A stretch of DNA of 64,000 nucleotides from Cyanobacteria bacterium REEB67 (GCA_018971775.1 JAGXAB010000020.1:1-64000); one strand, 5' to 3'. Shown: positions 17,943 through 27,566, counted from the first letter of the stretch. Notes: generated by a model not told the origin, from the sequence alone. Translations and numbers: made by a program.

Positions 17943-18044
17943 ATGTCTACTCAAACCGCCATCCAAAACTATATTGGTCCCGCCGGGACTCCAAGTCAGA
18001 ACACACTGGATATAAACGGTCAGTCGATTGCTTCCACTCGCTAG
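17943..18044 (+). CDS. Possible small ORF or leader peptide, 33 residues
   Basis: The frame begins MSTQTAIQNYIGPAGTPSQN and ends SIASTR. AAGG lies 8 nt before the ATG, so translation is plausible. It ends 33 nt before the sigma factor start, so it could be a leader peptide or a small protein. There is no homology evidence. Confidence 0.3.
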   Translation: MSTQTAIQNYIGPAGTPSQNTLDINGQSIASTR

Positions 18045-18077
18045 AAATAGATAAGAGAAAACTCACGAGGAGTCTTA

Positions 18078-19100
18078 ATGGCTAAAAGCAAGTCCGCGGA
18101 TACCGACCGAGTCGCTAATCCAATACTGATTGAAGATGAAAACCTGGCTAAACGCAACGAACTCGAAGAACTCGATCTCATTGACGAGACCGACGCGTTC
18201 ACAATTTTGGATGACGAAGAAAATGACCTCGATGATGACGATGAGCCCGTAGAGCTGCCATCGACCAGAGAAATCGCTACCGAAGATTCGGTCCGTCTAT
18301 ACCTTAGAGAGATTGGTCGCATCCAACTGCTCAAACCAGACGAAGAAATAGAACTGGCCCGTAAGATTCTCCAGGGCGACATGATGGCCAAACGTAAGTT
18401 GGTCCAAGCCAACCTGCGCCTGGTCGTGTCGATCGCCAAAAAGTACATCGGTCGCGGCCTTTCTTTCCTTGATCTCATTCAAGAAGGCAACCTCGGCTTG
18501 ATCCGCGCCTCCGAAAAATTCGACCATGAACGTGGCTACAAATTCTCCACATACGCCACCTGGTGGATCCGTCAGGCGATCACCCGCGCTCTGGCAGACA
18601 AATCACGCACCATCCGCGTACCTGTCCACATGGTTGAGACGATCAACAAACTGAAGAAAGTGACCCGCCAACTGGCTCAGGAACTGAACCGCAAGCCGAC
18701 CGAGCAAGAGCTGGCCAAGTCGATGGATGTCTCTATCGTCAAGCTGCATGAGATCATCAAGGCCGCCAAAGAGCCCATCTCACTGGAAACACCGATCGGC
18801 AAGGAAGAAGATTCCCGCCTCGGAGACTTCATCGAAGACGCCGAGACCGATCGTCCCGAAACTACCGTCACCCATGAGCTTCTGCGCCAGGATCTGGCCA
18901 AGATGCTGAACGAGCTCACTCCTCGTGAGCGCGATGTGTTGCGTCTGCGTTTCGGCCTCGATGATGGCCGCCAGCGCACCCTGGAAGAAGTCGGACAACT
19001 CTTTGCCGTCACCCGCGAACGCGTCAGACAGATAGAGTTCAAGGCTCTGAGAAAATTGAGACAGCCGGGCAGATCTTCCAGACTGCGCGAATATCTCTAA
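18078..19100 (+). CDS. rpoD: RNA polymerase principal-type sigma factor
   Basis: Sigma-70 family factor that directs core RNA polymerase to promoters. The 340 residues comprise an acidic N-terminal segment, region 1.2 ('[18 protein letters not shown]'), region 2 with '[20 protein letters not shown]' and '[16 protein letters not shown]', region 3, and region 4 with '[15 protein letters not shown]' and '[20 protein letters not shown]'. The length and the short region 1.1 match cyanobacterial SigA and group-2 factors. Whether it is the essential factor or a group-2 paralogue cannot be decided here. It is monocistronic with a strong terminator. Confidence 0.93.
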   Translation: MAKSKSADTDRVANPILIEDENLAKRNELEELDLIDETDAFTILDDEENDLDDDDEPVELPSTREIATEDSVRLYLREIGRIQLLKPDEEIELARKILQGDMMAKRKLVQANLRLVVSIAKKYIGRGLSFLDLIQEGNLGLIRASEKFDHERGYKFSTYATWWIRQAITRALADKSRTIRVPVHMVETINKLKKVTRQLAQELNRKPTEQELAKSMDVSIVKLHEIIKAAKEPISLETPIGKEEDSRLGDFIEDAETDRPETTVTHELLRQDLAKMLNELTPRERDVLRLRFGLDDGRQRTLEEVGQLFAVTRERVRQIEFKALRKLRQPGRSSRLREYL

Positions 19101-19150
19101 AAAGCTGATTTAAGCGCTCGTTGGGTCAGGTCAAATCCTGCTCAATCAGT

Positions 19151-19187
19151 AAAAAAAATCAAAGGCCCGGGTAATACCGGGCCTTTT
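19151..19187. terminator. Bidirectional-looking intrinsic terminator after the sigma factor gene
   Basis: AAAGGCCCGG (19161-19170) and CCGGGCCTTT (19177-19186) form a perfect 10-bp stem with a 6-nt loop. A run of eight A precedes it and four T follow. It ends the sigma factor transcript on the plus strand. Confidence 0.85.
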
Positions 19188-19261
19188 GCTTTACACTCAT
19201 GAATGCAATTGCCAAGAATTGATTTGGCCCTAGTTTTTGCAAGTTTTACGAGAAGGGAAAA

Positions 19262-20317
19262 ATGAAGCCAAGCAGCCATATCAGCCCGTCCAGTCTGGAT
19301 AGTGACCTGGAATTTGCGCTGGAGACCCAATCCGGATTTCTCGTCGTTGTCAAGGGATCTGGTAATGATGGACGAGTCACGCTGGCCGTCCGCCGCCGCG
19401 TCGGCACCCCGCCGACCAGCGCCATCGTTCTCGCTCCCGACGAAGTGAAGCGTCTGATCAATTTGCTCGGTGAGCTCTCCCCGCTCGCTCTGCGCGACAA
19501 AGACAAGCTCCTGGTCGGCAAAGCGCGCGATGCTTACCTCGACGATCTGATGGCCAACGGCTCGCAAGCGGCCCAGCACGACGATGCCGCCGATCTGCCG
19601 CACAATATGAAAAATGCCGACGCCGAAATGAGTCTTTTCATGGAGCGCGACTTTCCAGAATTGGCCAGCAAACGCAAAAATCAGCGCAAGACCTTCCTCG
19701 GCGCCAGCTCGAGCAATCCCATTCACAAGATCAGCGATGCCTTTGCCGATCTGAGAGAAAAGCAGAGACGCAGCGACAAATCATCAGCGGGCATTTTTGC
19801 CATGGTGTCTCCGGCAGTACTAATGATCGGCGCGCTAGTAATTTTGGGCGCACTGTCGACGGTGGCGCTCCTCAACTACCAGCCTTTTGCTTCGCACAAA
19901 AAAGCTGAGTCTGCTCCTGTTGTCGTGCCGGTTTCGCAGAGCATCGAGGATTTTTCCAAAAATTTCGTCCAGGACATGCTCACTTTTAAAATCGATACTT
20001 ACCGCCAGGCTCAAGTTCGTTGCATGGCGCAGATGAGTCCTGAGCTGGCGCAAAAATACTGGCAGGAAACTGGTTTCCCCTTGACCAGATCGCAACTGCG
20101 CGCTATTCCCCAGGACCAGCAGACACAGATAGTTTCGACGGTGGCCTTGCCGGTTTCTCCGGGCATCTATCAAGTCGACGTTGAAGGCTCTGTGACAGCC
20201 CAGGCCGGTGCCAAGACCATGCCCCTGCACATCCGACTGACTGCAAGCAAAGACGCTACCGGCAAATACACAGTCACCGAACAAAAAGACCTGTCATCGG
20301 CGCCTACACCGCAGTAA
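19262..20317 (+). CDS. Single-pass membrane protein of unknown function
   Basis: I do not recognise this 351-residue protein. The N-terminal 120 residues are soluble with a beta-rich start ('GFLVVVKGSGNDGRVTLAVR'). A strong membrane helix lies near residues 180-203 ('VLMIGALVILGALSTVALLN'). The outer part ('SIEDFSKNFVQDMLTFKIDT' to the end) has the helix-then-sheet layout of NTF2-like domains seen in VirB8/TraE-like proteins, although no other conjugation gene is near. AAGGGA precedes the ATG. It is probably cytoplasmic-in, C-terminus-out. Confidence 0.75.
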   Translation: MKPSSHISPSSLDSDLEFALETQSGFLVVVKGSGNDGRVTLAVRRRVGTPPTSAIVLAPDEVKRLINLLGELSPLALRDKDKLLVGKARDAYLDDLMANGSQAAQHDDAADLPHNMKNADAEMSLFMERDFPELASKRKNQRKTFLGASSSNPIHKISDAFADLREKQRRSDKSSAGIFAMVSPAVLMIGALVILGALSTVALLNYQPFASHKKAESAPVVVPVSQSIEDFSKNFVQDMLTFKIDTYRQAQVRCMAQMSPELAQKYWQETGFPLTRSQLRAIPQDQQTQIVSTVALPVSPGIYQVDVEGSVTAQAGAKTMPLHIRLTASKDATGKYTVTEQKDLSSAPTPQ

Positions 20318-20335
20318 AACATAGTGCAATAAGAA

Positions 20336-20764
20336 TCAGGACCGACTCTCACGGCGACCGCACAGCCAATGACGAGCGCTAAGGGCCAGCACCATCCCCG
20401 ATGTATCGATCAATACATCGCTAAAAGCTGCGCTACGACCGGGCACAAAAGATTGATGGACCTCATCGAGGCAGGCCCAGGCAAAGGCGAGGAGCAGTGC
20501 CTGTAGAGCTGTGCGCAAAGGTTTCGGTTCAAAGTCACCCTGGCCAGCGCCCCGACGAAAGGCTGTTATCGTCTGAAAATAGAGCAGGGCCAGTATGGCA
20601 AATTCGCTGATGTGGCCTAGCTTGCGCACCGGTACATTGGCCGCATGAAAGCAGGCTTCTGTGATATGACCGCTGTTTGCCTGATTAGAAAAGGCAAAGA
20701 TCACCGCCATCCACAGCAGTGTAACTATCAAATAAAGTCCTGCACTCCTGCTCACTTCGATCAT
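20336..20764 (-). CDS. VanZ-like family membrane protein
   Basis: The 142-residue protein has about four hydrophobic helices and the VanZ-like signatures 'LLWMAVIFAFSNQ', 'RKLGHISEFAILALL' and 'DEVHQSFVPGRSAAFSDVLID'. VanZ itself gives low-level teicoplanin resistance by an unclear route; most relatives have no known role. The start ATG overlaps the upstream glycosylase gene by 4 nt (ATGA), so the two are translationally coupled. Confidence 0.88.
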   Translation of the reverse strand: MIEVSRSAGLYLIVTLLWMAVIFAFSNQANSGHITEACFHAANVPVRKLGHISEFAILALLYFQTITAFRRGAGQGDFEPKPLRTALQALLLAFAWACLDEVHQSFVPGRSAAFSDVLIDTSGMVLALSARHWLCGRRESRS

Positions 20765-21420
20765 CTATCTGTCTTTCCCCCGCCTGCCCTGGTATCAATA
20801 ATAAAGCGCCAGGGTCTGTCTTGCGCTTTAGAAATACCGATCCGCGGCGTGGCGATGATCGTGCCGGGCAACGGACTTACGCCGGGCGCGATAAAGAGCG
20901 GTGAGCGGTGATCAAAAAGAGCGACGCCGTTGTGGGCGAGATCAATAGCCAGGGCGCGGCAGAGCTTGCCGGGACCGTCGAGCTTCGGTCCGATTTTTTG
21001 TGATAATTCTGACGGTTCTATTTTCCGGGAGGGAAGACCGGCTTCTTCGCCGGTCGGCGGCGGCAGGGCCCGCAGGCCGCGGATCAAGACAGCACCGGCG
21101 ACGCCATCGAGCTCGGTGACGGCGTTCAGACAATGATACATTCCGTAAATGAAATATACATAGGCATGTCCCGGCGGACCAAACATAATGCTGGAGCGCT
21201 TACTCGGCCCATTGAAGGCGTGGGAAGCGGGATCATCTTGAGTGTAGGCCTCGACTTCGACGATTTCATAGCGCCCAGGCGTCGACTGCGCGTCGGCGGG
21301 GCGGCGCACCAGATGCTGGCCCAGCAAGCTTTGCGCCACCTCCACAGTCGGCCTTGCAAAGAAGGAAGCGGGTAAACTAGCGTCTGATTGGGCGGACTTA
21401 ATGACGCTTGGGCGGGGCAT
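20761..21420 (-). CDS. mpg: 3-methyladenine DNA glycosylase (AAG/MPG family)
   Basis: Excises alkylated purines in base-excision repair. The 219 residues show the AAG-type features 'FFARPTVEVAQSLLGQHLVR', 'YEIVEVEAYTQDDPASHAFNG' with the catalytic Glu, 'MFGPPGHAYVYFIYGMYHCL' with the intercalating Tyr region, and 'GPGKLCRALAI'. The length and motif order are normal. It heads a two-gene unit with the VanZ-like gene and is divergent from asnB with 89 nt between them. Confidence 0.95.
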   Translation of the reverse strand: MPRPSVIKSAQSDASLPASFFARPTVEVAQSLLGQHLVRRPADAQSTPGRYEIVEVEAYTQDDPASHAFNGPSKRSSIMFGPPGHAYVYFIYGMYHCLNAVTELDGVAGAVLIRGLRALPPPTGEEAGLPSRKIEPSELSQKIGPKLDGPGKLCRALAIDLAHNGVALFDHRSPLFIAPGVSPLPGTIIATPRIGISKAQDRPWRFIIDTRAGGGKTDR

Positions 21421-21509
21421 GCTTAATGCTTAATCGGCTAAACTCGGCGACAATTGCAGCGGGGAAGATTGCTCTTCTCACTAAGAACAAGCTATCAGGT
21501 ATTTAGAAA

Positions 21510-23546
21510 ATGTGCGGCATCGTAGGCTATCTCAATTTAAACAGTGAAACACTGACGCCCAAGCATGACCATTTGCCGGCAATGTGCAACAGTATCGCCC
21601 ACCGCGGCCCCGACGAAGAGGGCATGAAGCTTATCGGTCCCTGCGCGCTCGGCATGACGCGTCTGGCCATTATCGACCTGGCCACAGGCCAGCAGCCGAT
21701 CACAAACGAAGACGGCACGGTCTGGATCGTCTTCAATGGCGAAATCTACAACTATCAGGAGCTGCAAGAGCGCGTCCTCGGCCTCGGCCACAAGCTCGTC
21801 ACAAAATCCGACACCGAGACCATCGTTCATCTCTACGAAGAGTACGGCGTCGAGTGCTTGCAGTTTCTCGAAGGTATGTTCGCCTTCGCCATTTACGACA
21901 CTAAAAAAGAAAGGCTTTTTATCGCCCGCGACCGCATGGGTGAAAAGCCGCTACACTGGGGCGTCTTTGACGGCACCTTGCTTTTCAGCTCGGAAATCAA
22001 AGGCATCTTGAGCCATCCCAAAGCGCGTCGGGCCCTCGACAGCCTCGCCCTGCAAAAATATCTCGCCCTGGAATACGTGCCCAATCCGCAGTCGATGTTC
22101 AAAGACATCAGTAAATTGCCGCCGGCACATTTCATGATCGTCGAAAAAGGCCAGGTCAAAATCGACCGCTACTGGCTGCCCGAGATCAAAAGCGAAGAAA
22201 TGAGCGAAGACGAGGCGGCCTCGGAGGTCGTCAGACTACTCAAGCGCTCGACCGAGCTCAGGCTGATTTCGGAAGTGCCGCTCGGTGTCTTCCTTTCAGG
22301 CGGTATCGATTCATCGGCGATTGCCGCCCTGGCAGCACAGTTTTCCAAAGACCCGATCAAGACTTTTTCGATTGGTTTCGATGACCCGTCTTTTGACGAG
22401 TCTATACATGCTTTAGCGGTAGCGAAGCATATCGGATCAGACCATGAAGTATGTACGTTTTCACCCGAGCTGGCTTTCGAGACCCTGTCCGAGCTCTGGA
22501 ATGTGCTCGATGAGCCCCTGGCCGACGCCAGCATCGTGCCCACCTATTTCCTCTCCAAGATGACCCGCCGCCATGTCACCGTGGCCCTGGCCGGCGAGGG
22601 TGGCGACGAGCTCTTTGGCGGCTATCCCACCTATTACGCCCATAAATTTACGCCGATGTGGTCGCTCATGCCCGACGTTGTGCGCAACGGCATGCTCATG
22701 CCGGCGCTGAACAGCCTGCCGGTCTCGTTCAATAATCTGAGCCTGGACTTCAAAGTGAAACGTTTCATCAGTGCTGCCTCCGAACCCTCCGTGCGCCGCC
22801 ATCTGCGCTGGATGGGCTCGATCAAGCTGGCCGAGCACGAGCAGCTGCTCACCAAAGAACACCGCGCTCTCGCCGCCGGGACCATGGAAGAATCGCTCTT
22901 TGACAGCCTGCCCCTGGTTTATCGCGACGGCTATCGCAACGGTAACGGCAACAGCACTGGTAACGGTAATGGGAGCGGCAGCAATGGCCACAGCGCCGCC
23001 GGCAGCATCATCGGCGCTTCAGGCTCGGCCTCGGGCAACGGGCATCACAGCAAGGGCTTCAACCGCAATGCCATCAACGATGTCGTCAACAACATCATGC
23101 GCCTCGACATGACCACTTACCTGCCAGACGACCTCCTCGTCAAGTCGGATCGGGCCTCGATGGCCGCCTCCCTCGAGGTCCGCCTGCCATATCTGGCCTA
23201 CCCCCTCGTCGAATTTGCCCTGAAAATGCCAGCCAACCTGAAAGTGCGCGGCATGACCACCAAGTACCTGCTCAAAAAAGCCGTTGCGCCCTACCTGCCC
23301 GAATACATCATGAAACGCCCCAAGAAAGGCTTCGGCATCCCGGTCGGCAAGTGGATCCGCCAGGAGTTTCGGCCCGTCGTCGATGAGCTGCTCAGTGAGT
23401 CCTTCATCAAGAGCCAGGGTATATTCAATTGGCCGTACATCAATAACCTGCTCAACGAACATATGAGCCAGCGCGTCGATCGCCGCAAGGAGCTCTGGAC
23501 GATTTTGATGTTCCAGTGGTGGTGGCGGAAGTTTTTCGCCGGTTGA
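21510..23546 (+). CDS. asnB: Asparagine synthetase, glutamine-hydrolysing
   Basis: Transfers glutamine amide nitrogen to aspartate with ATP. It starts MCGIVGY, so Cys2 is the glutaminase nucleophile after Met removal. The N-terminal Ntn domain has 'HRGPDEEGM' and 'FNGEIYNYQEL'; the synthetase domain has the PP-loop 'FLSGGIDSSAIA' and 'GEGGDELFGGYPTYYAHKF'. At 678 residues it is longer than common AsnB owing to an inserted Gly/Asn/Ser tract (about residues 475-512) before 'MRLDMTTYLPDDLLVKSDR'. The related amidotransferases that modify peptidoglycan or surface polysaccharides have similar sequences, so the substrate is not fully certain. Confidence 0.92.
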   Translation: MCGIVGYLNLNSETLTPKHDHLPAMCNSIAHRGPDEEGMKLIGPCALGMTRLAIIDLATGQQPITNEDGTVWIVFNGEIYNYQELQERVLGLGHKLVTKSDTETIVHLYEEYGVECLQFLEGMFAFAIYDTKKERLFIARDRMGEKPLHWGVFDGTLLFSSEIKGILSHPKARRALDSLALQKYLALEYVPNPQSMFKDISKLPPAHFMIVEKGQVKIDRYWLPEIKSEEMSEDEAASEVVRLLKRSTELRLISEVPLGVFLSGGIDSSAIAALAAQFSKDPIKTFSIGFDDPSFDESIHALAVAKHIGSDHEVCTFSPELAFETLSELWNVLDEPLADASIVPTYFLSKMTRRHVTVALAGEGGDELFGGYPTYYAHKFTPMWSLMPDVVRNGMLMPALNSLPVSFNNLSLDFKVKRFISAASEPSVRRHLRWMGSIKLAEHEQLLTKEHRALAAGTMEESLFDSLPLVYRDGYRNGNGNSTGNGNGSGSNGHSAAGSIIGASGSASGNGHHSKGFNRNAINDVVNNIMRLDMTTYLPDDLLVKSDRASMAASLEVRLPYLAYPLVEFALKMPANLKVRGMTTKYLLKKAVAPYLPEYIMKRPKKGFGIPVGKWIRQEFRPVVDELLSESFIKSQGIFNWPYINNLLNEHMSQRVDRRKELWTILMFQWWWRKFFAG

Positions 23547-23601
23547 GAATTAGCTTATCTGTCTGCTAGACTCAGTATTGTTGCAGCATTTAAGGAAGCC
23601 T

Positions 23602-26547
23602 GTGAGCGGCACCGACCAACTTTTTCCAGAGTCGCCCAGATCGCCAGAGAGAGAAAAGACTCTCGATGCGGTAGAGAAACACATCTGTCAGGTGCTCGGA
23701 TTTGATTTCGGCTTCGTCGATGTCGTCTCCGGTCACGAGATCATCAACCTGCATTATTTTTCCGCCTCGACAGACGAAGAGGCCAAGTCGGCGCGCAAAT
23801 TTGCCTCCGAACTGATCGATGAGAATAAGCAACCACTGGCGGTGGCAAATACACTCACCGCTCAAAAAGTGAAACAGACGCAGAAGCCCTGGGTGGGCCG
23901 CGCCTTTATCAATGATAAAAGCAAAGAGAGCGGCAAGAACGAAAAAGGCGAAGACGCATACTTTACCGATCCTTATGGCGATTCGTCTTCAGAGATTGAA
24001 GAGTTTCCCTATGTCATTATTCCCGTCTTAGAAGAGCAAGCAAACCGCACCACCGTCGTAATCGGTCTTTTGCGCATCATCAGCTTCGATTCTTCGCGTG
24101 AGATATCCTCTCAGGATTTGAACAATCTGCGATCGATGGGAGAGCAGCTCGCCACGCGCTCCTCGGTCTTTCAAGACGCAAGCCACGAGCCTGTGGTCAG
24201 CCTGGCTGACAAGGTGTCGCCCGAGCATCGCAGCGAAATAAACGAGCGCGAACAGATTTTGATGCTGCACTCCAATCGTGTCATCCGCCGCCGCTTTTCG
24301 CGCATTCTATCGGATCGCTATCGTGTCCTCGAATCGGATTCGGAAGAGAAATCACTGGAGATTCTCGGCACCCAGCGCATCGATTTGATTATTGTCGACA
24401 GCAATCTCTCCGGCACCTCCGGCTTTGGCTTTTGCAAAGTGATCAAAGAGTCGCCGCAGTGGAAGCAGATACCTGTTTTGATCGTCACGCCCGACACCAA
24501 TCCCTCGGCCCGCGTCGAAGGCCTGCAGGTCGGTGCTGATGATTGCCTGAGCGACAGTTGTTTCGACTCCGAACTATTGGCACGCGTGCAGTCGTCTATC
24601 CGGCATTTACGCACCGAAAAAGAGCTGGCCGTGCAGTTGCAGCTCCTCGAAGATTATGCTCAGAAGCTGGAAAAAGCGCATGAGCAGCTCTCTCAGGACA
24701 GACAATCTCAAGTCGTGCGCAACAACATGCTCGAGCAATTGCGCCGCGATTCTGAAATCAAAAGCAATCAAGATTCGCTCCTGCACCGGATCAGCAATAC
24801 GATTAGAAGCTCCTTTGCCATCAAAGAAAATCTCAGTATGATGCTGGAAGAACTGGCCGGCTGGCTCAATCTCGATTGTTGTTTCATCGTATTGCCCTCG
24901 GAGGAGGAGCCGGAAGACTCGATCCGCCTGGAATTTACCAGTGATGATATTTATCGCGTCATAGAATTCGACCGTGACCTGAAAATGCTCGATATCTTCA
25001 GTAAGCATTTCCAGATCGATCAAACCGTCCTCGTCAATGACGTGGCCAACGACAAACGCCTCGATGCCTTCAGGCAAGAAGCCCTCTCGGGCTATAACAT
25101 CCTCTCGCTCTTCATCTTGCCTGTTTATTATAACGAGAAATTACTAGGCATTTTGACCGGCTACAAAGGCGAGATCCAGGCCAATTGGAATCGCATCAAC
25201 GAGGGCTTTTTAAAATCGGTGGCCGATCAAGTCGCCTCCGGCGTCACCAATGCCAGACTCTATGCCAGGGTGCAAAGACAGGCCACCACCGACGGTTTGA
25301 CCGGGCTCTACAATCACCGCACCGGACAAGAGAAGCTCACCGAGCAAATGCGTATGGCTGAGCGCTACAGCCGCAGTCTGGCAGTAGTGATGATCGACGT
25401 CGATCACTTCAAGCAAATCAATGACAACTTTGGTCATCCGGTCGGAGACACGGTACTAAAGGCGGTGGCGCGTCTGATCAAGAGCAATTGCCGCGACGTC
25501 GACTTGCCGATTCGCTATGGCGGCGAAGAATTTCTCGTCGTCCTGCCCGAAGTCAACAAAGAAGGCGCCGAAGTGGTGGCCGAACGTATGCGCAAGAGCC
25601 TCGCCCAGGAAGTGATCAAACACGAGCAGATCGCTCTGACAGTGACAGCCAGTCTCGGTATTGCCACCTTCCCCGAGCACGCCCTCGATCAGCACCATCT
25701 GCTCGAGCTCGCCGACAAAGCCCTCTATCTCTCCAAGCGCATGGGCCGCAACCAGGTGCACACGGCGAGCGATCTCAATTTTGACCGCAATCTGATCGCC
25801 GGTAAAGACGGCGTGCAGCCCCTCGTGACCAGTGGCGCGCCGCCGGCCGCAAAAGAAGCCGGCGCCTCCGGCGATTCGCACCAGAAGCTGCAATCCTTGC
25901 AATCGTTTGAGCCACCGGCCGTTTCCGCCGAGGCTCAGTGCACAGACGAGCTTGTGCCGGAAGTGGTGGAAATGGTCAAGACCCTGGCCCAGAGTCTCTA
26001 CTCACGCTCCGACTATAACAAGGCCCATCACCTCGAAGTAGCGCGCATGTCCGAATTACTCGCCAAAGTAATGGGGCTGTCGGCCACGCAAATCGAGCAA
26101 ATCCGCGTCGCCGGCTTGCTGCACGATGTGGGCACCCTGCGCCTGCCGGAAGAGCTCCTGGCCAAACAGGGCTTTTTTACTCAGGAAGAACGCAACATGA
26201 TCAATCAGCATCCGGTCCTCGGCGCCGATTTGCTCAGGCCGGTGCGCGCCCTCAAAGACATCTGCGAAATCATGGAAAATCACCACGAACGCTGGGACGG
26301 CCTGGGTTACCCCCAGGGTTTGAAGGGCGAGGCGATTCCGCTACCAGCCCGCATCGTCTCGATTGTCGACAGCTATCACGCCATGATTTCAGACCGCCCC
26401 TATCGCAGTGCCCTTACCCAGGAGCAAGCCGAGCAAGCCCTGCGCGACGGCGCCGGCAAGCAATGGGACCCTTTTCTGGTCGACATCTTCGTCGCCGTTC
26501 TGACCAATTTGCGCAAACCGGCCACCCCCGAAGGCGAGCTGATTTAG
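23602..26547 (+). CDS. GAF-receiver-GAF-GGDEF-HD-GYP signalling protein
   Basis: A predicted bifunctional cyclic-di-GMP enzyme. GTG 23602 has AAGGA 5 nt upstream and is preferred to the TTG at 23578, giving 981 residues. In order: an N-terminal GAF-like domain (about 20-205); a receiver-like domain with acceptor Asp266 but no evident conserved Lys; a coiled coil; a second GAF domain; a GGDEF domain with an intact GGEEF (640-644); and an HD-GYP domain with 'LLHDVGTLRLP' (H841, D842) and 'HHERWDGLGYP'. GGDEF makes cyclic-di-GMP; HD-GYP degrades it, so output would depend on signals at the GAF and receiver parts. It is soluble and transcribed alone. Confidence 0.9.
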   Translation: MSGTDQLFPESPRSPEREKTLDAVEKHICQVLGFDFGFVDVVSGHEIINLHYFSASTDEEAKSARKFASELIDENKQPLAVANTLTAQKVKQTQKPWVGRAFINDKSKESGKNEKGEDAYFTDPYGDSSSEIEEFPYVIIPVLEEQANRTTVVIGLLRIISFDSSREISSQDLNNLRSMGEQLATRSSVFQDASHEPVVSLADKVSPEHRSEINEREQILMLHSNRVIRRRFSRILSDRYRVLESDSEEKSLEILGTQRIDLIIVDSNLSGTSGFGFCKVIKESPQWKQIPVLIVTPDTNPSARVEGLQVGADDCLSDSCFDSELLARVQSSIRHLRTEKELAVQLQLLEDYAQKLEKAHEQLSQDRQSQVVRNNMLEQLRRDSEIKSNQDSLLHRISNTIRSSFAIKENLSMMLEELAGWLNLDCCFIVLPSEEEPEDSIRLEFTSDDIYRVIEFDRDLKMLDIFSKHFQIDQTVLVNDVANDKRLDAFRQEALSGYNILSLFILPVYYNEKLLGILTGYKGEIQANWNRINEGFLKSVADQVASGVTNARLYARVQRQATTDGLTGLYNHRTGQEKLTEQMRMAERYSRSLAVVMIDVDHFKQINDNFGHPVGDTVLKAVARLIKSNCRDVDLPIRYGGEEFLVVLPEVNKEGAEVVAERMRKSLAQEVIKHEQIALTVTASLGIATFPEHALDQHHLLELADKALYLSKRMGRNQVHTASDLNFDRNLIAGKDGVQPLVTSGAPPAAKEAGASGDSHQKLQSLQSFEPPAVSAEAQCTDELVPEVVEMVKTLAQSLYSRSDYNKAHHLEVARMSELLAKVMGLSATQIEQIRVAGLLHDVGTLRLPEELLAKQGFFTQEERNMINQHPVLGADLLRPVRALKDICEIMENHHERWDGLGYPQGLKGEAIPLPARIVSIVDSYHAMISDRPYRSALTQEQAEQALRDGAGKQWDPFLVDIFVAVLTNLRKPATPEGELI

Positions 26548-26569
26548 GCAGGGGCCAGATTAAAACAGC

Positions 26570-26598
26570 TTGACAAGGGCCATTCTAAAGCTTAGGAT
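26570..26598 (+). promoter_or_regulatory. Near-consensus sigma-70 promoter for the 258-residue secreted protein
   Basis: TTGACA (26570-26575) and TAGGAT (26593-26598) are separated by 17 nt. Transcription would start near 26605, leaving a leader of about 130 nt before ATG 26737. It is the best promoter match I found in the window. Confidence 0.6.
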
Positions 26599-26736
26599 CT
26601 TGTCACCTTTTATTAGCTAAAAGGGCGTCCCATTTGGGGTCGAGGCGGGCATATAGATGCTTGTGTGCCCTCTTTCTTCCATTTACTAATTTAAAATCCG
26701 ACCAGATCGTCGGTAAAAACGGCCAGGAGCAACCTC

Positions 26737-27513
26737 ATGAAGCTCATCAAAACTTTAGTAGCAGCCTTCGCACTGGTGAGCCTTGCCTCGCCGGGTTATG
26801 CCCAGGGCAACTTCCTCAATCAGATCAACAATCTGGTCACCGGCAGGAGCGGCGTCACGCCGAGTGGTCTGCCACCGACAACCATGGACAGCTTCGTCTA
26901 CCAGGCCGGCGGCATGGCCGACATGATCTACGGCGACGAGGGTGACATCGATATCCCGCCCCTGGACGGTTTCTCTAAAGCCAGTCGTATCAATGCAGGC
27001 ATCGTCGGCCAGCGCGACGCGGGCATCACGACAGGACACGGCAGCTTCCTCCCCGACGCCTGGGGTGGTGACGAATGGACCGGTAACCAGTGGGACATGT
27101 CCGGACCACACAATTACAATCCTCAGTACAACACGGGCAACCCGGCCTTCGATGCAGCCCAGGCTGCGGCAGGCTTGCTGGCTCGCTCGGCCCTGTCGAC
27201 AAATACAGCCAATTCGAACATCACATCGACAGCTAACGTAAACGGCACGCCCACTCTCAATTACATGGCCAATCCACCGGCCTGGGTGTCGGCCTTCGGT
27301 CAGTGGGCCACTCAGGTCGTCCCTTACGCTGTCACGCAGGGAATGAAGCCGGTGCAAGATAGCACCAATCATCAGCTCATGGGCTGGATGGCGCCCGGCG
27401 ACTCCCTCAGCTCCTTCCTCTCCGGTCAGACCGGTCGCTTGCTTCCGGGTGAGACGGCTGCGGCAGCGACGATGCTCCAGAATCTTCCCGCCGGCGGTGA
27501 TTTCACACTCTAA
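26737..27513 (+). CDS. Secreted protein of unknown function
   Basis: I do not recognise this 258-residue protein. A classical signal peptide ('MKLIKTLVAAFALVSLASPG', cleavage after YAQ or near it) is followed by an Asn/Gly/Ala/Thr-rich, mostly uncharged chain without Cys. It contains Trp-rich 'DAWGGDEWTGNQWDMSG' and ends 'FTL'. The composition suggests a secreted structural or surface protein. It has a strong promoter and is flanked by its own downstream hairpin, consistent with high, independent expression. Confidence 0.75.
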   Translation: MKLIKTLVAAFALVSLASPGYAQGNFLNQINNLVTGRSGVTPSGLPPTTMDSFVYQAGGMADMIYGDEGDIDIPPLDGFSKASRINAGIVGQRDAGITTGHGSFLPDAWGGDEWTGNQWDMSGPHNYNPQYNTGNPAFDAAQAAAGLLARSALSTNTANSNITSTANVNGTPTLNYMANPPAWVSAFGQWATQVVPYAVTQGMKPVQDSTNHQLMGWMAPGDSLSSFLSGQTGRLLPGETAAAATMLQNLPAGGDFTL

Positions 27514-27566
27514 TTACAGTTCTGTTTTATTGCAGTTCTGATTAAAAATAGGTAGCCGGAGAGGCT

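Larger units (their letters stand above)
17687..18077. other. 391-bp region between uvrB and the sigma factor
   Basis: It holds a 7-bp hairpin at 17750-17770 (TATCGCA/TGCGATA), a 5-bp hairpin at 17724-17737, and two short tandem open frames (17793-17924 and 17943-18044) listed separately. Either hairpin could end the uvrB transcript, although neither has a clear U-tract. GAGGAG lies just before the sigma factor ATG. No consensus promoter was recognised. Confidence 0.5.

Noticed and set aside
23578-23601. TTG start for the GGDEF/HD-GYP protein
   Set aside because: GTG 23602 has AAGGA at ideal spacing; the TTG has no ribosome site.
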